Assembly: GCA_026393775.1 (NCBI GenBank)
Contig: JAPKZM010000042.1
Span: forward strand, 1-7,475
Reading direction: 5' to 3'
DNA: 7,475 nt
Source of the DNA: Candidatus Aminicenantota bacterium
Lineage (GTDB): Bacteria; Acidobacteriota; Aminicenantia; UBA2199
Both the position numbers and the translations under genes were made by a program. Positions 1 through 5,597 of the stretch are shown here, in pieces. The notes below the pieces were generated by a model. That model searched no databases and was not told where the DNA came from. It saw nothing but the letters and a program-made list of their open reading frames with translations. Positions within the stretch are counted from its first letter, which is position 1; the number at the start of each line of letters is the position of its first letter.

Positions 1-2302
1 AGGTAATGTTTTCTTCCAGGTATTTATCCTGCATCTGGAACTGGTTGTTCTGCAATTCCGTGGGCGTGACGGTTTTCAGCAATTCAAAATCGCCGGCGCC
101 TTTTCTGCGCAAGATGCGGTATTGGACTACCGGGATGCCGAAATTCTCGACCAAAAATTGGATTTGGCCATATTGGCGTAAGATGCTAAAAGCCTGGGCT
201 TCTCGCCGTTCGGCCAGCAGATCCAATTTAACTTTAGCTACCTTAACCGTGATCTGGTCGGCCCCGCTGGCATTGGCATCATCATAGGCCACCACCCTCA
301 AAACATGGTTGTCAACGGAGAAATTCATGGCGTTCCAGGTGAATACGTATTGGGAACTTTCGCTCGAACTATGAACTCCGGAACTCCAGGAAGAAATTCC
401 AAGAAGGGCGTTTTTAAACTCTTTTTGTTCTCCCGTACTGAAGCGATGTCCGTTGTTGGGTTTGCGTGCGGTGCCCTGCTCCTGCAATTTGCCGTCCACA
501 TAAAATTCCACGCCGGCAATCCTTGTATCGTCGGTGACATCGGCTCTCACGGTCATCACCCCGTAGGCTTGGCCGCCATCGGCGGGACTGACGATGGTTA
601 CCTGGGGAGGATCGTTTGTAAAAACAGCGCGGATATTCATGTTGGCGGTGACGTTGCGGATGGTCAGCGGGTTGTCGCTGCCGCTATAGTCTCCGGACCA
701 TCCCTGCAATCGGTACCCCAGATCCGGAAAGGCCGTAACCGGAGTGCAGTCCTGGCCTTGGGTGATAACTTGTGCCAGGTTTCCGCCCAAATGGCCGTTG
801 GCGCTGCAAAGGAAGCCGACCTGGTACTGGAGTACGGTCAAGGTGTCGAAAAAGAGCTCATCGCCATATCCCGTAGCATCGCCCACGGCCTTGGCCCGGA
901 AATAGTAGCGCGTCCCCAAGGTCAGGCCGGAGATGGCGGCGCTGTAGGCGTAGGGCACCGTGGTCCTCGCTTCAGCGGTGGTTTCAAAGGCATAACTGCC
1001 GGAGATTGTCCCGTACTGGAAAGTGAGATCCACTGTCGTGGCCGTACCCATGTCGGTCATATTGCCATGAAGGGTCGCCGTAGAGGGGCCGATATTGTCC
1101 GCCGCATTGGTCGTGACCATGGGCGGGAAGTGCGAGGTCGCCCTGAGCAGGGTCAACAGCGCCCAACAAGTGCTGCGGTGGGCGTCTTCGCCGTGGCCGC
1201 CACCCAGCCACGATCCGTCCCCATGCTGGTTGGTGACGATGACATCGGCAAAATCAAAGTACCAGTCATGGCCGTTGAATGTCTCGATTTCAAGCTCGGT
1301 GAAGCCTTTGGATGCCGCGGCAGTCGCGATGTAGGAAGGCAGGATGCCGGGCGGATTTCCCCGCCAGCCATAATCATTGGAAGAATTGGCGCCATTGGTC
1401 AGGTCAGCCCAGTGTGCATTCATGAAGGTCAGGGCATCCAGGACGCGCTGGGTGGCGACCGTGCTGCCGCACAAACCCTGCGCGAAAAGCAAATGCCCGG
1501 TCTTGTAAACATTGTACCAGCCTAAATACGAGCTCATATAGGCGGCGCCGCCAAAATCCGGGCCGGCGGTATGCCACTGAATGAACTCGTTCCAAGTGGC
1601 CAGACGGGTCAACAAACCGGCGGGCAGCGTGCAGCCCATGCTGTGGGCCGCATAGCCGAGTCCCATGGTCACCCAGCCAGTGGCCGATTGGTCGCCGGTC
1701 GTGCTGCCTTTGGTATAATACCAGGCGCCAGTTCCATCACCGGAAGTGATCTGGGCCGATCCAAGCCAGTCCACGGCCATTTGCGCGACCTGAAGATAGG
1801 TTTTACCGTTCAAGGCGCCGCCGGACACGGTGGCGGTCGGCGCCCCGGAGCGGGCGATGGCCATCAGGCAGGGGCCGGTCTGATAGGAATTGTTGCCGCC
1901 CACATCCCAGTAAACCCAGCTGTTACCGGCATCGTAGGTCGCCGAGGAAAAGAGATAATTGAGTCCGTTCTGCACCCTCGTGGCATGGGCATAAGTGGGA
2001 TCGAGCGGCGTATAGCCAAGTTTTTCGGCGTAGTGCTCCAGTGCAGCCAGGGCAAAGCCGGTATCGGCAGCATAACTGCCTGGCCAGTTGCCGCCCGCCT
2101 GTTGGAGTGGTGCCAGCCAGGCAACGCCGGCGGTGATCGCGGTGTTGATCTGGACCTGGGTGGCGGCCATCGTTGCCGGCTCCATGGCCAACAGCAAAAT
2201 TACGCCAATGGTCGTTGCCAGGAGCAGTTTCAGTTTTCCGCATATTTGGATCCTGATTTTTCTAAAATAGACAATTCTTGCAAACTTGTTTAAAACGCTC
2301 AT
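1..2302 (-). CDS. Large exported multidomain protein: alpha/alpha-toroid (prenyltransferase/squalene-cyclase-like repeats) plus FN3, InlB-type and Ig-like modules; 3' end outside window
   Basis: The minus strand is open from the ATG at 2302 to the window edge (767 codons, no stop). AGGAGG lies 5 nt before the ATG and fixes the start. Residues 1-46 look like a signal peptide with a long basic n-region, a hydrophobic core (LLLATTIGVILLLA, about 26-39) and a likely cleavage after TMA. Residues 50-390 hold repeated toroid-type motifs (QQAGGNWPGSYAADTGFALA, a later ATGWVTMGLGYA, STCWALLTLL) as in prenyltransferase/squalene oxidase repeats. I see no DXDD cyclase motif, so terpene cyclisation is unlikely. 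Residues about 393-486 read as an FN3-like domain (ISGLTLGTRYYFRAKAVG). Residues 488-563 resemble an InlB-type bacterial repeat (GYRLQGWSGDYSGSDNPLTI). Residues 565-688 are Ig-like (PPQVTIVSPADG, VEFYVDG). From about 700 another FN3-like module begins. The likely role is as a secreted or surface carbohydrate- or protein-binding factor; its substrate is unknown. A sigma-54 promoter precedes it. Confidence 0.9.
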   Translation of the reverse strand, partial: MSVLNKFARIVYFRKIRIQICGKLKLLLATTIGVILLLAMEPATMAATQVQINTAITAGVAWLAPLQQAGGNWPGSYAADTGFALAALEHYAEKLGYTPLDPTYAHATRVQNGLNYLFSSATYDAGNSWVYWDVGGNNSYQTGPCLMAIARSGAPTATVSGGALNGKTYLQVAQMAVDWLGSAQITSGDGTGAWYYTKGSTTGDQSATGWVTMGLGYAAHSMGCTLPAGLLTRLATWNEFIQWHTAGPDFGGAAYMSSYLGWYNVYKTGHLLFAQGLCGSTVATQRVLDALTFMNAHWADLTNGANSSNDYGWRGNPPGILPSYIATAAASKGFTELEIETFNGHDWYFDFADVIVTNQHGDGSWLGGGHGEDAHRSTCWALLTLLRATSHFPPMVTTNAADNIGPSTATLHGNMTDMGTATTVDLTFQYGTISGSYAFETTAEARTTVPYAYSAAISGLTLGTRYYFRAKAVGDATGYGDELFFDTLTVLQYQVGFLCSANGHLGGNLAQVITQGQDCTPVTAFPDLGYRLQGWSGDYSGSDNPLTIRNVTANMNIRAVFTNDPPQVTIVSPADGGQAYGVMTVRADVTDDTRIAGVEFYVDGKLQEQGTARKPNNGHRFSTGEQKEFKNALLGISSWSSGVHSSSESSQYVFTWNAMNFSVDNHVLRVVAYDDANASGADQITVKVAKVKLDLLAERREAQAFSILRQYGQIQFLVENFGIPVVQYRILRRKGAGDFELLKTVTPTELQNNQFQMQDKYLEENIT

Positions 2303-2307
2303 TATTG

Positions 2308-2313
2308 CCTCCT
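2308..2313 (-). promoter_or_regulatory. Ribosome binding site of the exported protein gene
   Basis: The minus strand reads AGGAGG followed by CAATA and then ATG, a perfect Shine-Dalgarno core with 5-nt spacing. It decides the start at 2302. It also lies just downstream of the predicted sigma-54 transcription start, giving a leader of only about 18 nt. Confidence 0.85.
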
Positions 2314-2330
2314 ATATTACAATTTTAAGT

Positions 2331-2346
2331 AGCAAGAGTTGTGCCA
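2331..2346 (-). promoter_or_regulatory. Sigma-54 (-24/-12) promoter of the exported protein gene
   Basis: Read on the minus strand, the site is TGGCACAACTCTTGCT. It matches the sigma-54 consensus TGGCACG-N4-TTGCW at all but one of the defined positions (A for G at the seventh). The invariant GG (2345-2344) and GC (2333-2332) are separated by exactly 10 nt. Counting 12 nt from the C places the transcription start near 2320, about 18 nt before the ATG and upstream of the AGGAGG, so promoter, leader and ribosome site fit in series. Sigma-54 promoters need an AAA+ enhancer-binding protein, and one is encoded at 5597-4194. The match and spacing are seen directly; use by that activator is inferred. 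Confidence 0.82.
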
Positions 2347-2460
2347 AAATCTGCCGGACAACATCTGTAATCTGTAACTCCTTTATGGGTGCTGGCTTTA
2401 GAGGTTATTTGAAGTTTTAATTGATGTGAAAATTAACAAGTTTTTTATAGAAAATGATTA

Positions 2461-2485
2461 AATTATATTACATATATGTATAATT
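2461..2485. repeat. AT-rich palindrome upstream of the sigma-54 promoter, near-copy of the abiEi operator-like site
   Basis: The arms AATTATA (2461-2467) and TATAATT (2479-2485) are exact reverse complements, and a perfect 12-bp palindrome TACATATATGTA (2469-2480) sits between and across them. The core reads ATTAC-ATATATG-T-ATAATT (2467-2485). The site before abiEi reads ATTAC-T-ATATATG-ATAATT, the same blocks with a single T moved. It could be an enhancer site for the sigma-54 activator (about 153 nt upstream of the predicted start) or a second binding site for the AbiEi-like antitoxin. AT-rich DNA forms palindromes easily, so function is unproven. Confidence 0.5.
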
Positions 2486-2584
2486 GACTTTACAAACTGC
2501 AAATAAGGTCAGCGTCAGGGCGAACGCCCAAATCAGTCGCCTGGTTTTGCTACTGGTTTTTTCATTTTCCACTCGCTTATCCAC
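2468..2584 (-). CDS. Possible 38-residue single-pass membrane peptide (speculative)
   Basis: A GTG at 2584 opens a 38-codon frame ending in TAA at 2470-2468. A second in-frame GTG lies at 2572. The product would have a charged N-terminus (VDKRVENEK), a basic stretch (KTRR), a hydrophobic segment LIWAFALTLTLFAV (about residues 17-30) and a short tail. The frame is the same as that of the abiEii-like gene and remains open directly after its TAA stop, so it could also be a decayed 3' extension. No good Shine-Dalgarno is placed for either GTG (AAGG abuts the first). The stop lies inside the palindrome at 2461-2485. I do not recognise a family; chance is the leading alternative. Confidence 0.2.
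   Translation of the reverse strand: MDKRVENEKTSSKTRRLIWAFALTLTLFAVCKVNYTYM
2518..2529. repeat. Short GC-rich hairpin downstream of the TA operon
   Basis: GGGCG and CGCCC form a perfect 5-bp stem with a two-base loop. On the minus strand it is followed by mixed sequence and only a short T-run about 13 nt later, so it is a weak candidate at best for transcription termination or RNA 3'-end stabilisation of the abiE-like transcript. Confidence 0.35.
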
Positions 2585-2614
2585 CCTTGCAGGGTACTTC
2601 GCAGCTCTGCTGGG

Positions 2615-3448
2615 TTAGAACGACTCTATTTTCATCCGCTCCAAAAGACTTTTTACCGCCTCTGAATATTTCTCAAGCCAGCTTAGTTCCGCGCTATCCT
2701 CCAGGAAGGGTTTCAGATCCGCAACCAATGCTTTTGCAGAAATGAGCTCGGCTTTTTTTCCGAACTCGCGCAGAACATCGTCCCAGGCCTGAAAATGCCT
2801 GCCGCTTGATTTTGCCTGTTTGACGCCGGATACAAAATAAGCCATATTGCCTGCCGTTTTGTTTTTTAGAAACCACACCGCATCATAGTAATCCCGCCCC
2901 CGGCTGTAAGGACGGAAAAGCAGGGCCAGCATCTTGCCGGCAAAAAGGGTGGGCAAATCGTATTTGCTGATTGGAAAAAGCTCGTCAAATCTTGAAACAA
3001 AAAATGTTTCCACCACCCCGCCCCTGGGTGGACTGACATCCACTTCAAGTTTTACGGTCAGCTTTTGATTTTTGCTTGCGGGCAAATGAAAATGATCGAT
3101 CAGGCCCTCCACCCGCACAAACGCTTTTTGAACCGTTTGCTCAACGTTTACCTTCTGCTCCGCTTTGAATCCCAGCCGTTGCAAATCACGGACAACGGCC
3201 GCCGCGGTTTTTTTCAGTGAAAAAACACTTTTCCCCTTGGCTAATGAAAAATCCAGATCTTCGGAATAGCGCCTGGTTCCGTGGCAAATCCGCAGGCAGG
3301 TGCCGCCGTGGAAAACAAGCCTCTTGCCCATTGGCAGAGCATACAGGGATTGCAGGATGCGCGTTTGCAGATATTCACGGCAAAGGTTCCATTTCTCGAC
3401 AACCGTCGCCCCTGGACGTTCACTAATAATCCTGGTTAGTTTTTGCAT
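2615..3448 (-). CDS. AbiEii/AbiGii-family nucleotidyltransferase, type IV TA toxin component
   Basis: The 277-residue product has the DUF1814/AbiEii signatures in order. Residues 48-50 are GGT, followed by LRICHGTRRYSEDLDF (52-67) with the D64-x-D66 pair expected to bind metal and nucleotide in the DNA polymerase beta-like fold. KLEVDV (133-138) is the likely third-carboxylate strand. GKMLALLFRPYSRGRDYYD (171-189) is the conserved helical motif. In characterised AbiE systems this protein is a toxic nucleotidyltransferase countered by AbiEi; some relatives modify tRNA. Length and motifs look intact, so it is probably functional. The start overlaps the upstream antitoxin frame by 26 nt, typical of coupled translation. 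Upstream signals are an AAAGGA very close to the ATG and a GGAGGT 12 nt away, so the exact start is slightly uncertain. Its substrate and any phage-defence role are inferred from the family. Confidence 0.9.
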   Translation of the reverse strand: MQKLTRIISERPGATVVEKWNLCREYLQTRILQSLYALPMGKRLVFHGGTCLRICHGTRRYSEDLDFSLAKGKSVFSLKKTAAAVVRDLQRLGFKAEQKVNVEQTVQKAFVRVEGLIDHFHLPASKNQKLTVKLEVDVSPPRGGVVETFFVSRFDELFPISKYDLPTLFAGKMLALLFRPYSRGRDYYDAVWFLKNKTAGNMAYFVSGVKQAKSSGRHFQAWDDVLREFGKKAELISAKALVADLKPFLEDSAELSWLEKYSEAVKSLLERMKIESF

Positions 3449-4028
3449 ATTCCTTTAAAGACCTCCATAAACGTTCAATAACCGGTTTTCTATAAAGCGC
3501 CAGGTAGCGCTCGCCGCGCCGCCATCTTAAGCGGGACAAATTCTGCCAGCGCGCCTCTTGCCAAAACAACGGGTCGGCATGAAGGCGCGCATGGTGGTAG
3601 TAAAAATAATCCAGCACCGCCTTTTCCGGCTCAGCCAGAAACGTAACCGGATCGTACCCAGTAAAAAGCCCGGAACGAATATGGCGGAATACAAAACGGC
3701 CCCATGGTGTTTTAAACACGCGCGTAATCCGCGGCGTCACCAGCGTCTGCTCGAAAGGGGCATCCGGAATAATTCCGTGCATAGCAAGAGCAGCCTCACA
3801 GCTGATGTAGGCGGGAGGATAAATCATCCGGATTTGCTCCTGCCAGGGCGCCGCTTTATCGGTAAAGGCATAGACCCCCCTGCGGATACGCATTAAATCA
3901 CCGCGTTTCACCCAGCGATGCAGCTGCAGCCTGAGCCCGGCCACGGACAATTCCCTGTCCACCAGGGACGCCTCCTGAAACGTGAAAACAGTTTTCGGGA
4001 ACTTGCTGACAAATTCTCTGTATTTCAT
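3423..4028 (-). CDS. AbiEi-family antitoxin/transcriptional regulator, type IV TA
   Basis: The 201-residue product has the AbiEi layout. An N-terminal winged-helix region (about 13-57) ends in WVKRGDLMRIRRGVYAF (39-55), the family's typical wing. It is followed by AYISCEAALAMHGII (73-87), a strand block TLVTPRITRVFKTPWGRFVF (95-114) and AEPEKAVLDYFYY (132-144), which match the conserved central and C-terminal segments. AbiEi proteins neutralise the AbiEii toxin and, in studied cases, repress their own promoter by binding inverted repeats. The gene comes first in the pair and overlaps the toxin frame by 26 nt, the standard order. A promoter and a near-palindrome abut the ATG. There is no clear Shine-Dalgarno, consistent with a leaderless or nearly leaderless transcript. 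The C-terminal tail is basic (WRRGERY, RLWRSLK). Confidence 0.88.
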   Translation of the reverse strand: MKYREFVSKFPKTVFTFQEASLVDRELSVAGLRLQLHRWVKRGDLMRIRRGVYAFTDKAAPWQEQIRMIYPPAYISCEAALAMHGIIPDAPFEQTLVTPRITRVFKTPWGRFVFRHIRSGLFTGYDPVTFLAEPEKAVLDYFYYHHARLHADPLFWQEARWQNLSRLRWRRGERYLALYRKPVIERLWRSLKEYAKTNQDY

Positions 4029-4052
4029 ATAATTACTATATATGATAATTAT
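4029..4052. promoter_or_regulatory. Operator-like 24-bp near-palindrome at the abiEi-like start
   Basis: Outer arms ATAATTA and TAATTAT and a central ATATAT are self-complementary. Only positions 8-9 and 16-17 break the symmetry, giving 20 of 24 matched positions. The site starts at the base next to the ATG and covers the predicted -10, so a bound dimer would block transcription. AbiEi proteins are known to bind inverted repeats in their own promoters, so this is the natural candidate for autoregulation. The dyad is seen directly; the bound protein is inferred. Confidence 0.6.
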
Positions 4053-4063
4053 CAGAAACGCAA
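4035..4063 (-). promoter_or_regulatory. Sigma-70-like promoter of the abiE-like operon, probably leaderless
   Basis: On the minus strand, TTGCGT (4063-4058) and TATAGT (4040-4035) are separated by exactly 17 bp. The -10 matches TATAAT at five of six positions; the -35 keeps only TTG. The -10 ends 6 nt before the A of the ATG, so transcription would begin at or beside the start codon. That agrees with the absence of a ribosome binding site. Confidence 0.5.
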
Positions 4064-4092
4064 TAAAACAGGATAGACGGATGATTGGAACT

Positions 4093-4108
4093 GCCGGTCG
4101 CCCCTACG
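4093..4108. repeat. GC-rich motif resembling half of a dispersed palindromic repeat
   Basis: The minus strand reads CGTAGGGGCGACCGGC within otherwise AT-rich spacer DNA. It looks like one arm of a REP-like intergenic palindrome of the type GTAGGGGCGACC/GGTCGCCCCTAC, but no complementary second arm is present nearby. The resemblance is from general memory of such repeats, not a search. Confidence 0.25.
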
Positions 4109-4156
4109 AAGATGTAATTTTCTTTCTTTATTTCTCTTCACTCTTTTCTTTTAACT

Positions 4157-4184
4157 TCGAACCTCGAACATCGAACCTCGAACT
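4157..4184. repeat. Four-unit heptamer tandem repeat (TCGAACN)
   Basis: TCGAAC begins at 4157, 4164, 4171 and 4178, an exact 7-nt period, with the seventh base C, A, C, T. The array starts 10 nt downstream of the stop codon of the sigma-54 activator gene. It is non-coding here and does not form a clear terminator. TCGA in each unit is self-complementary, so short alternative pairings are possible. Confidence 0.85.
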
Positions 4185-4193
4185 TCTTATTCT

Positions 4194-5597
4194 TCACTCG
4201 ATCTGCAACTCTTTCATCTTGGCATAAAGGGTGACGCGTTCGATTTTGAGCAGCTTGGCCGCCTTGGATTTGTTGCCGCCGGTTTTAAGCAAAGCTTTCC
4301 TGATCACTTCTTTTTCTATTTCTGCCGCGACCCGGTTGGTCATTTCTTTGAGGGAAAGCGAGCCATCCAGGACTGAATTCACCAGTTCTTCATCCCTGGG
4401 CGCCGTATCAGAACCGTTGCTTTGCCCCGAATCTGTCTGCTCCAGCAAGATGTCAGCCGGGGTGATCTGATCGGATGCAGCTACCAGGGCGGCTCTTCTG
4501 ATGGTGTTCTTCAATTCCCGGACGTTGCCCGGCCATTTATGATTAAATAGGAGTCTCATGGCTGCGCTGGAAATCCCGCCTATTTTTTTATTCAATTCCC
4601 GATTCGTTTTCTCTAAAAAATATTTTGCAAAAACAGCGATATCATCCTCTCTTTCACAAAGCTTGGGTATTTCGATAAGAAACTCATTCAATCTGTAATA
4701 GAGATCGTCTCTGAATTTACCTTGCTTCATCGCTTCGAACAAATTGATTTTGGATGCCGCGATCAGGCGCACGTTTATTTTGATGTCTTTATTGCCTCCC
4801 AAGTGCTGCAACTTTCTTTCTTGCAGCACCCTTAACAGTTTAGCCTGCATGCCTTCGGAGAGATTGGCGATTTCGTCCAAAAACAAGGTTCCCTCGTTGG
4901 CCAGCTCAAATTTACCCTCTTTTTTTCTGTCGGCCCCGGTAAAAGCCCCTTTTTCGTAGCCAAACAGTTCCGCTTCTATCAGTGTCTCGGGTATGGCGCT
5001 GCAGTCTATGGGAATGAAGGCGTTATCCTTGCGCAAGGATTTTTGCTGGATCAAATTCGCGATAATCTCTTTGCCGGTGCCGCTTGCTCCCTGGATGATG
5101 ACCGTAAAATCGGTGGGGGCAACCAAATCCACCTTGAGCAATACTTTTTTTATCTGCGGACTGTCGCCTATTATCTTTTCAACCGGAAGTTTTTCTGCCA
5201 GTCTTTTTTTTAAAATGTCTATTTCAGCGCGCAATTGTCGGACGGTGAATGCCTTGCTGATGGTGAGCAGCAATTCTTCATTGTCAAAAGGTTTGGTAAT
5301 ATAATCATAAGCTCCCAATTTTATCGCCCTGATGGCGTCCTTGACATCAATATAAGCGGTGATGACAATGATATCCAGATCAGGATTTGACCCTTTTATT
5401 TTCTGCAAAACCTTCATGCCGTCGATATCAGGCAGCCGCAGGTCCAATAAAACCAGGTCGGGGCACGCGCCCTGAATTTTCAGCAGCGCTTCCCGGCCGG
5501 TTGCGGCCGTCATTACTTCAAAACCGTTTTCCTGCAATATGGCGGAAAGATTTGAACAAAAGTCCAGGTCATCGTCGACGACAAGAATCTTATTCAT
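4194..5597 (-). CDS. NtrC-family sigma-54-dependent response regulator (REC-AAA+-Fis HTH)
   Basis: The 467-residue protein has a complete three-part architecture. The receiver domain (1-118) has D8/D9, phospho-acceptor D52, T80 and K102. The AAA+ domain (about 141-370) has Walker A GASGTGKE (170-177; the common second residue E is A), sigma-54-contacting loop GAFTGA (217-222), Walker B GTLFLDEI (236-243) and the arginine-finger region FRDDLYYRLN (294-303), then WPGNVREL. A Fis-type HTH ends the protein (GGNKSKAAKLLKIERVTLYA). The family hydrolyses ATP to remodel sigma-54 RNA polymerase from upstream enhancers. IPKLCERE has C where IPPLRER usually has R. Its ATG shares one base with the upstream stop (TAATG), and GAGGT lies 8 nt before it. 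It is the obvious candidate activator for the sigma-54 promoter at 2331-2346, though activators can also act elsewhere. Confidence 0.96.
   Translation of the reverse strand: MNKILVVDDDLDFCSNLSAILQENGFEVMTAATGREALLKIQGACPDLVLLDLRLPDIDGMKVLQKIKGSNPDLDIIVITAYIDVKDAIRAIKLGAYDYITKPFDNEELLLTISKAFTVRQLRAEIDILKKRLAEKLPVEKIIGDSPQIKKVLLKVDLVAPTDFTVIIQGASGTGKEIIANLIQQKSLRKDNAFIPIDCSAIPETLIEAELFGYEKGAFTGADRKKEGKFELANEGTLFLDEIANLSEGMQAKLLRVLQERKLQHLGGNKDIKINVRLIAASKINLFEAMKQGKFRDDLYYRLNEFLIEIPKLCEREDDIAVFAKYFLEKTNRELNKKIGGISSAAMRLLFNHKWPGNVRELKNTIRRAALVAASDQITPADILLEQTDSGQSNGSDTAPRDEELVNSVLDGSLSLKEMTNRVAAEIEKEVIRKALLKTGGNKSKAAKLLKIERVTLYAKMKELQIE

Larger units (their letters stand above)
2303..2614. other. 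312-nt intergenic region between abiEii-like gene and exported protein gene
   Basis: This stretch has two halves. 2487-2614 is moderately GC-rich, contains a small hairpin (2518-2529) and is open in two minus-strand frames. 2303-2486 is AT-rich and regulatory in character. It carries the sigma-54 promoter (2331-2346), a tandem pair of ATCTGTA heptamers (2363-2376), an 8-nt-spaced dyad TTAATT/AATTAA (2417-2422 and 2431-2436) and a 25-bp dyad (2461-2485). The two dyads are centred about 107 and 153 nt upstream of the predicted sigma-54 start, the usual range for enhancer sites. I see no convincing terminator for the upstream TA operon: the one GC-rich hairpin is not followed directly by a T-run. 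Confidence 0.7.

Noticed and set aside
305..1525. Long plus-strand open frame of 406 codons
   Set aside because: It lies opposite the continuous minus-strand exported protein gene, whose translation shows a signal peptide and recognisable domains. The plus-strand translation is low-complexity, rich in G, R and V, and shows no family motifs, as expected of an antisense shadow in GC-rich coding DNA.
1571..2293. Plus-strand open frame of 240 codons
   Set aside because: It is antisense to the toroid domain and signal peptide of the exported protein, has no ribosome site I would trust, and no recognisable motifs.
2462..2490. Sigma-70 promoter using TATAAT (2467-2462, minus strand) in the intergenic region
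   Set aside because: The -10 is perfect, but the hexamers at 16-18 bp upstream spacing (AGTCAA, AAGTCA, TAAGTC) do not resemble TTGACA. In AT-rich DNA this is likely chance, and the sigma-54 site fits the gene start far better.
2518..2529. Rho-independent terminator for the abiE-like operon
   Set aside because: The stem is only 5 bp with a two-base loop and is not followed directly by a U-run on the minus strand, so I list it as a hairpin only.
2569..2617. Integron attC-like site starting at the TCTAACCC around the toxin stop codon
   Set aside because: The TTCTAAC resembles one attC core end, but no matching GTTAGA-type partner or imperfect-palindrome body follows within the expected distance.
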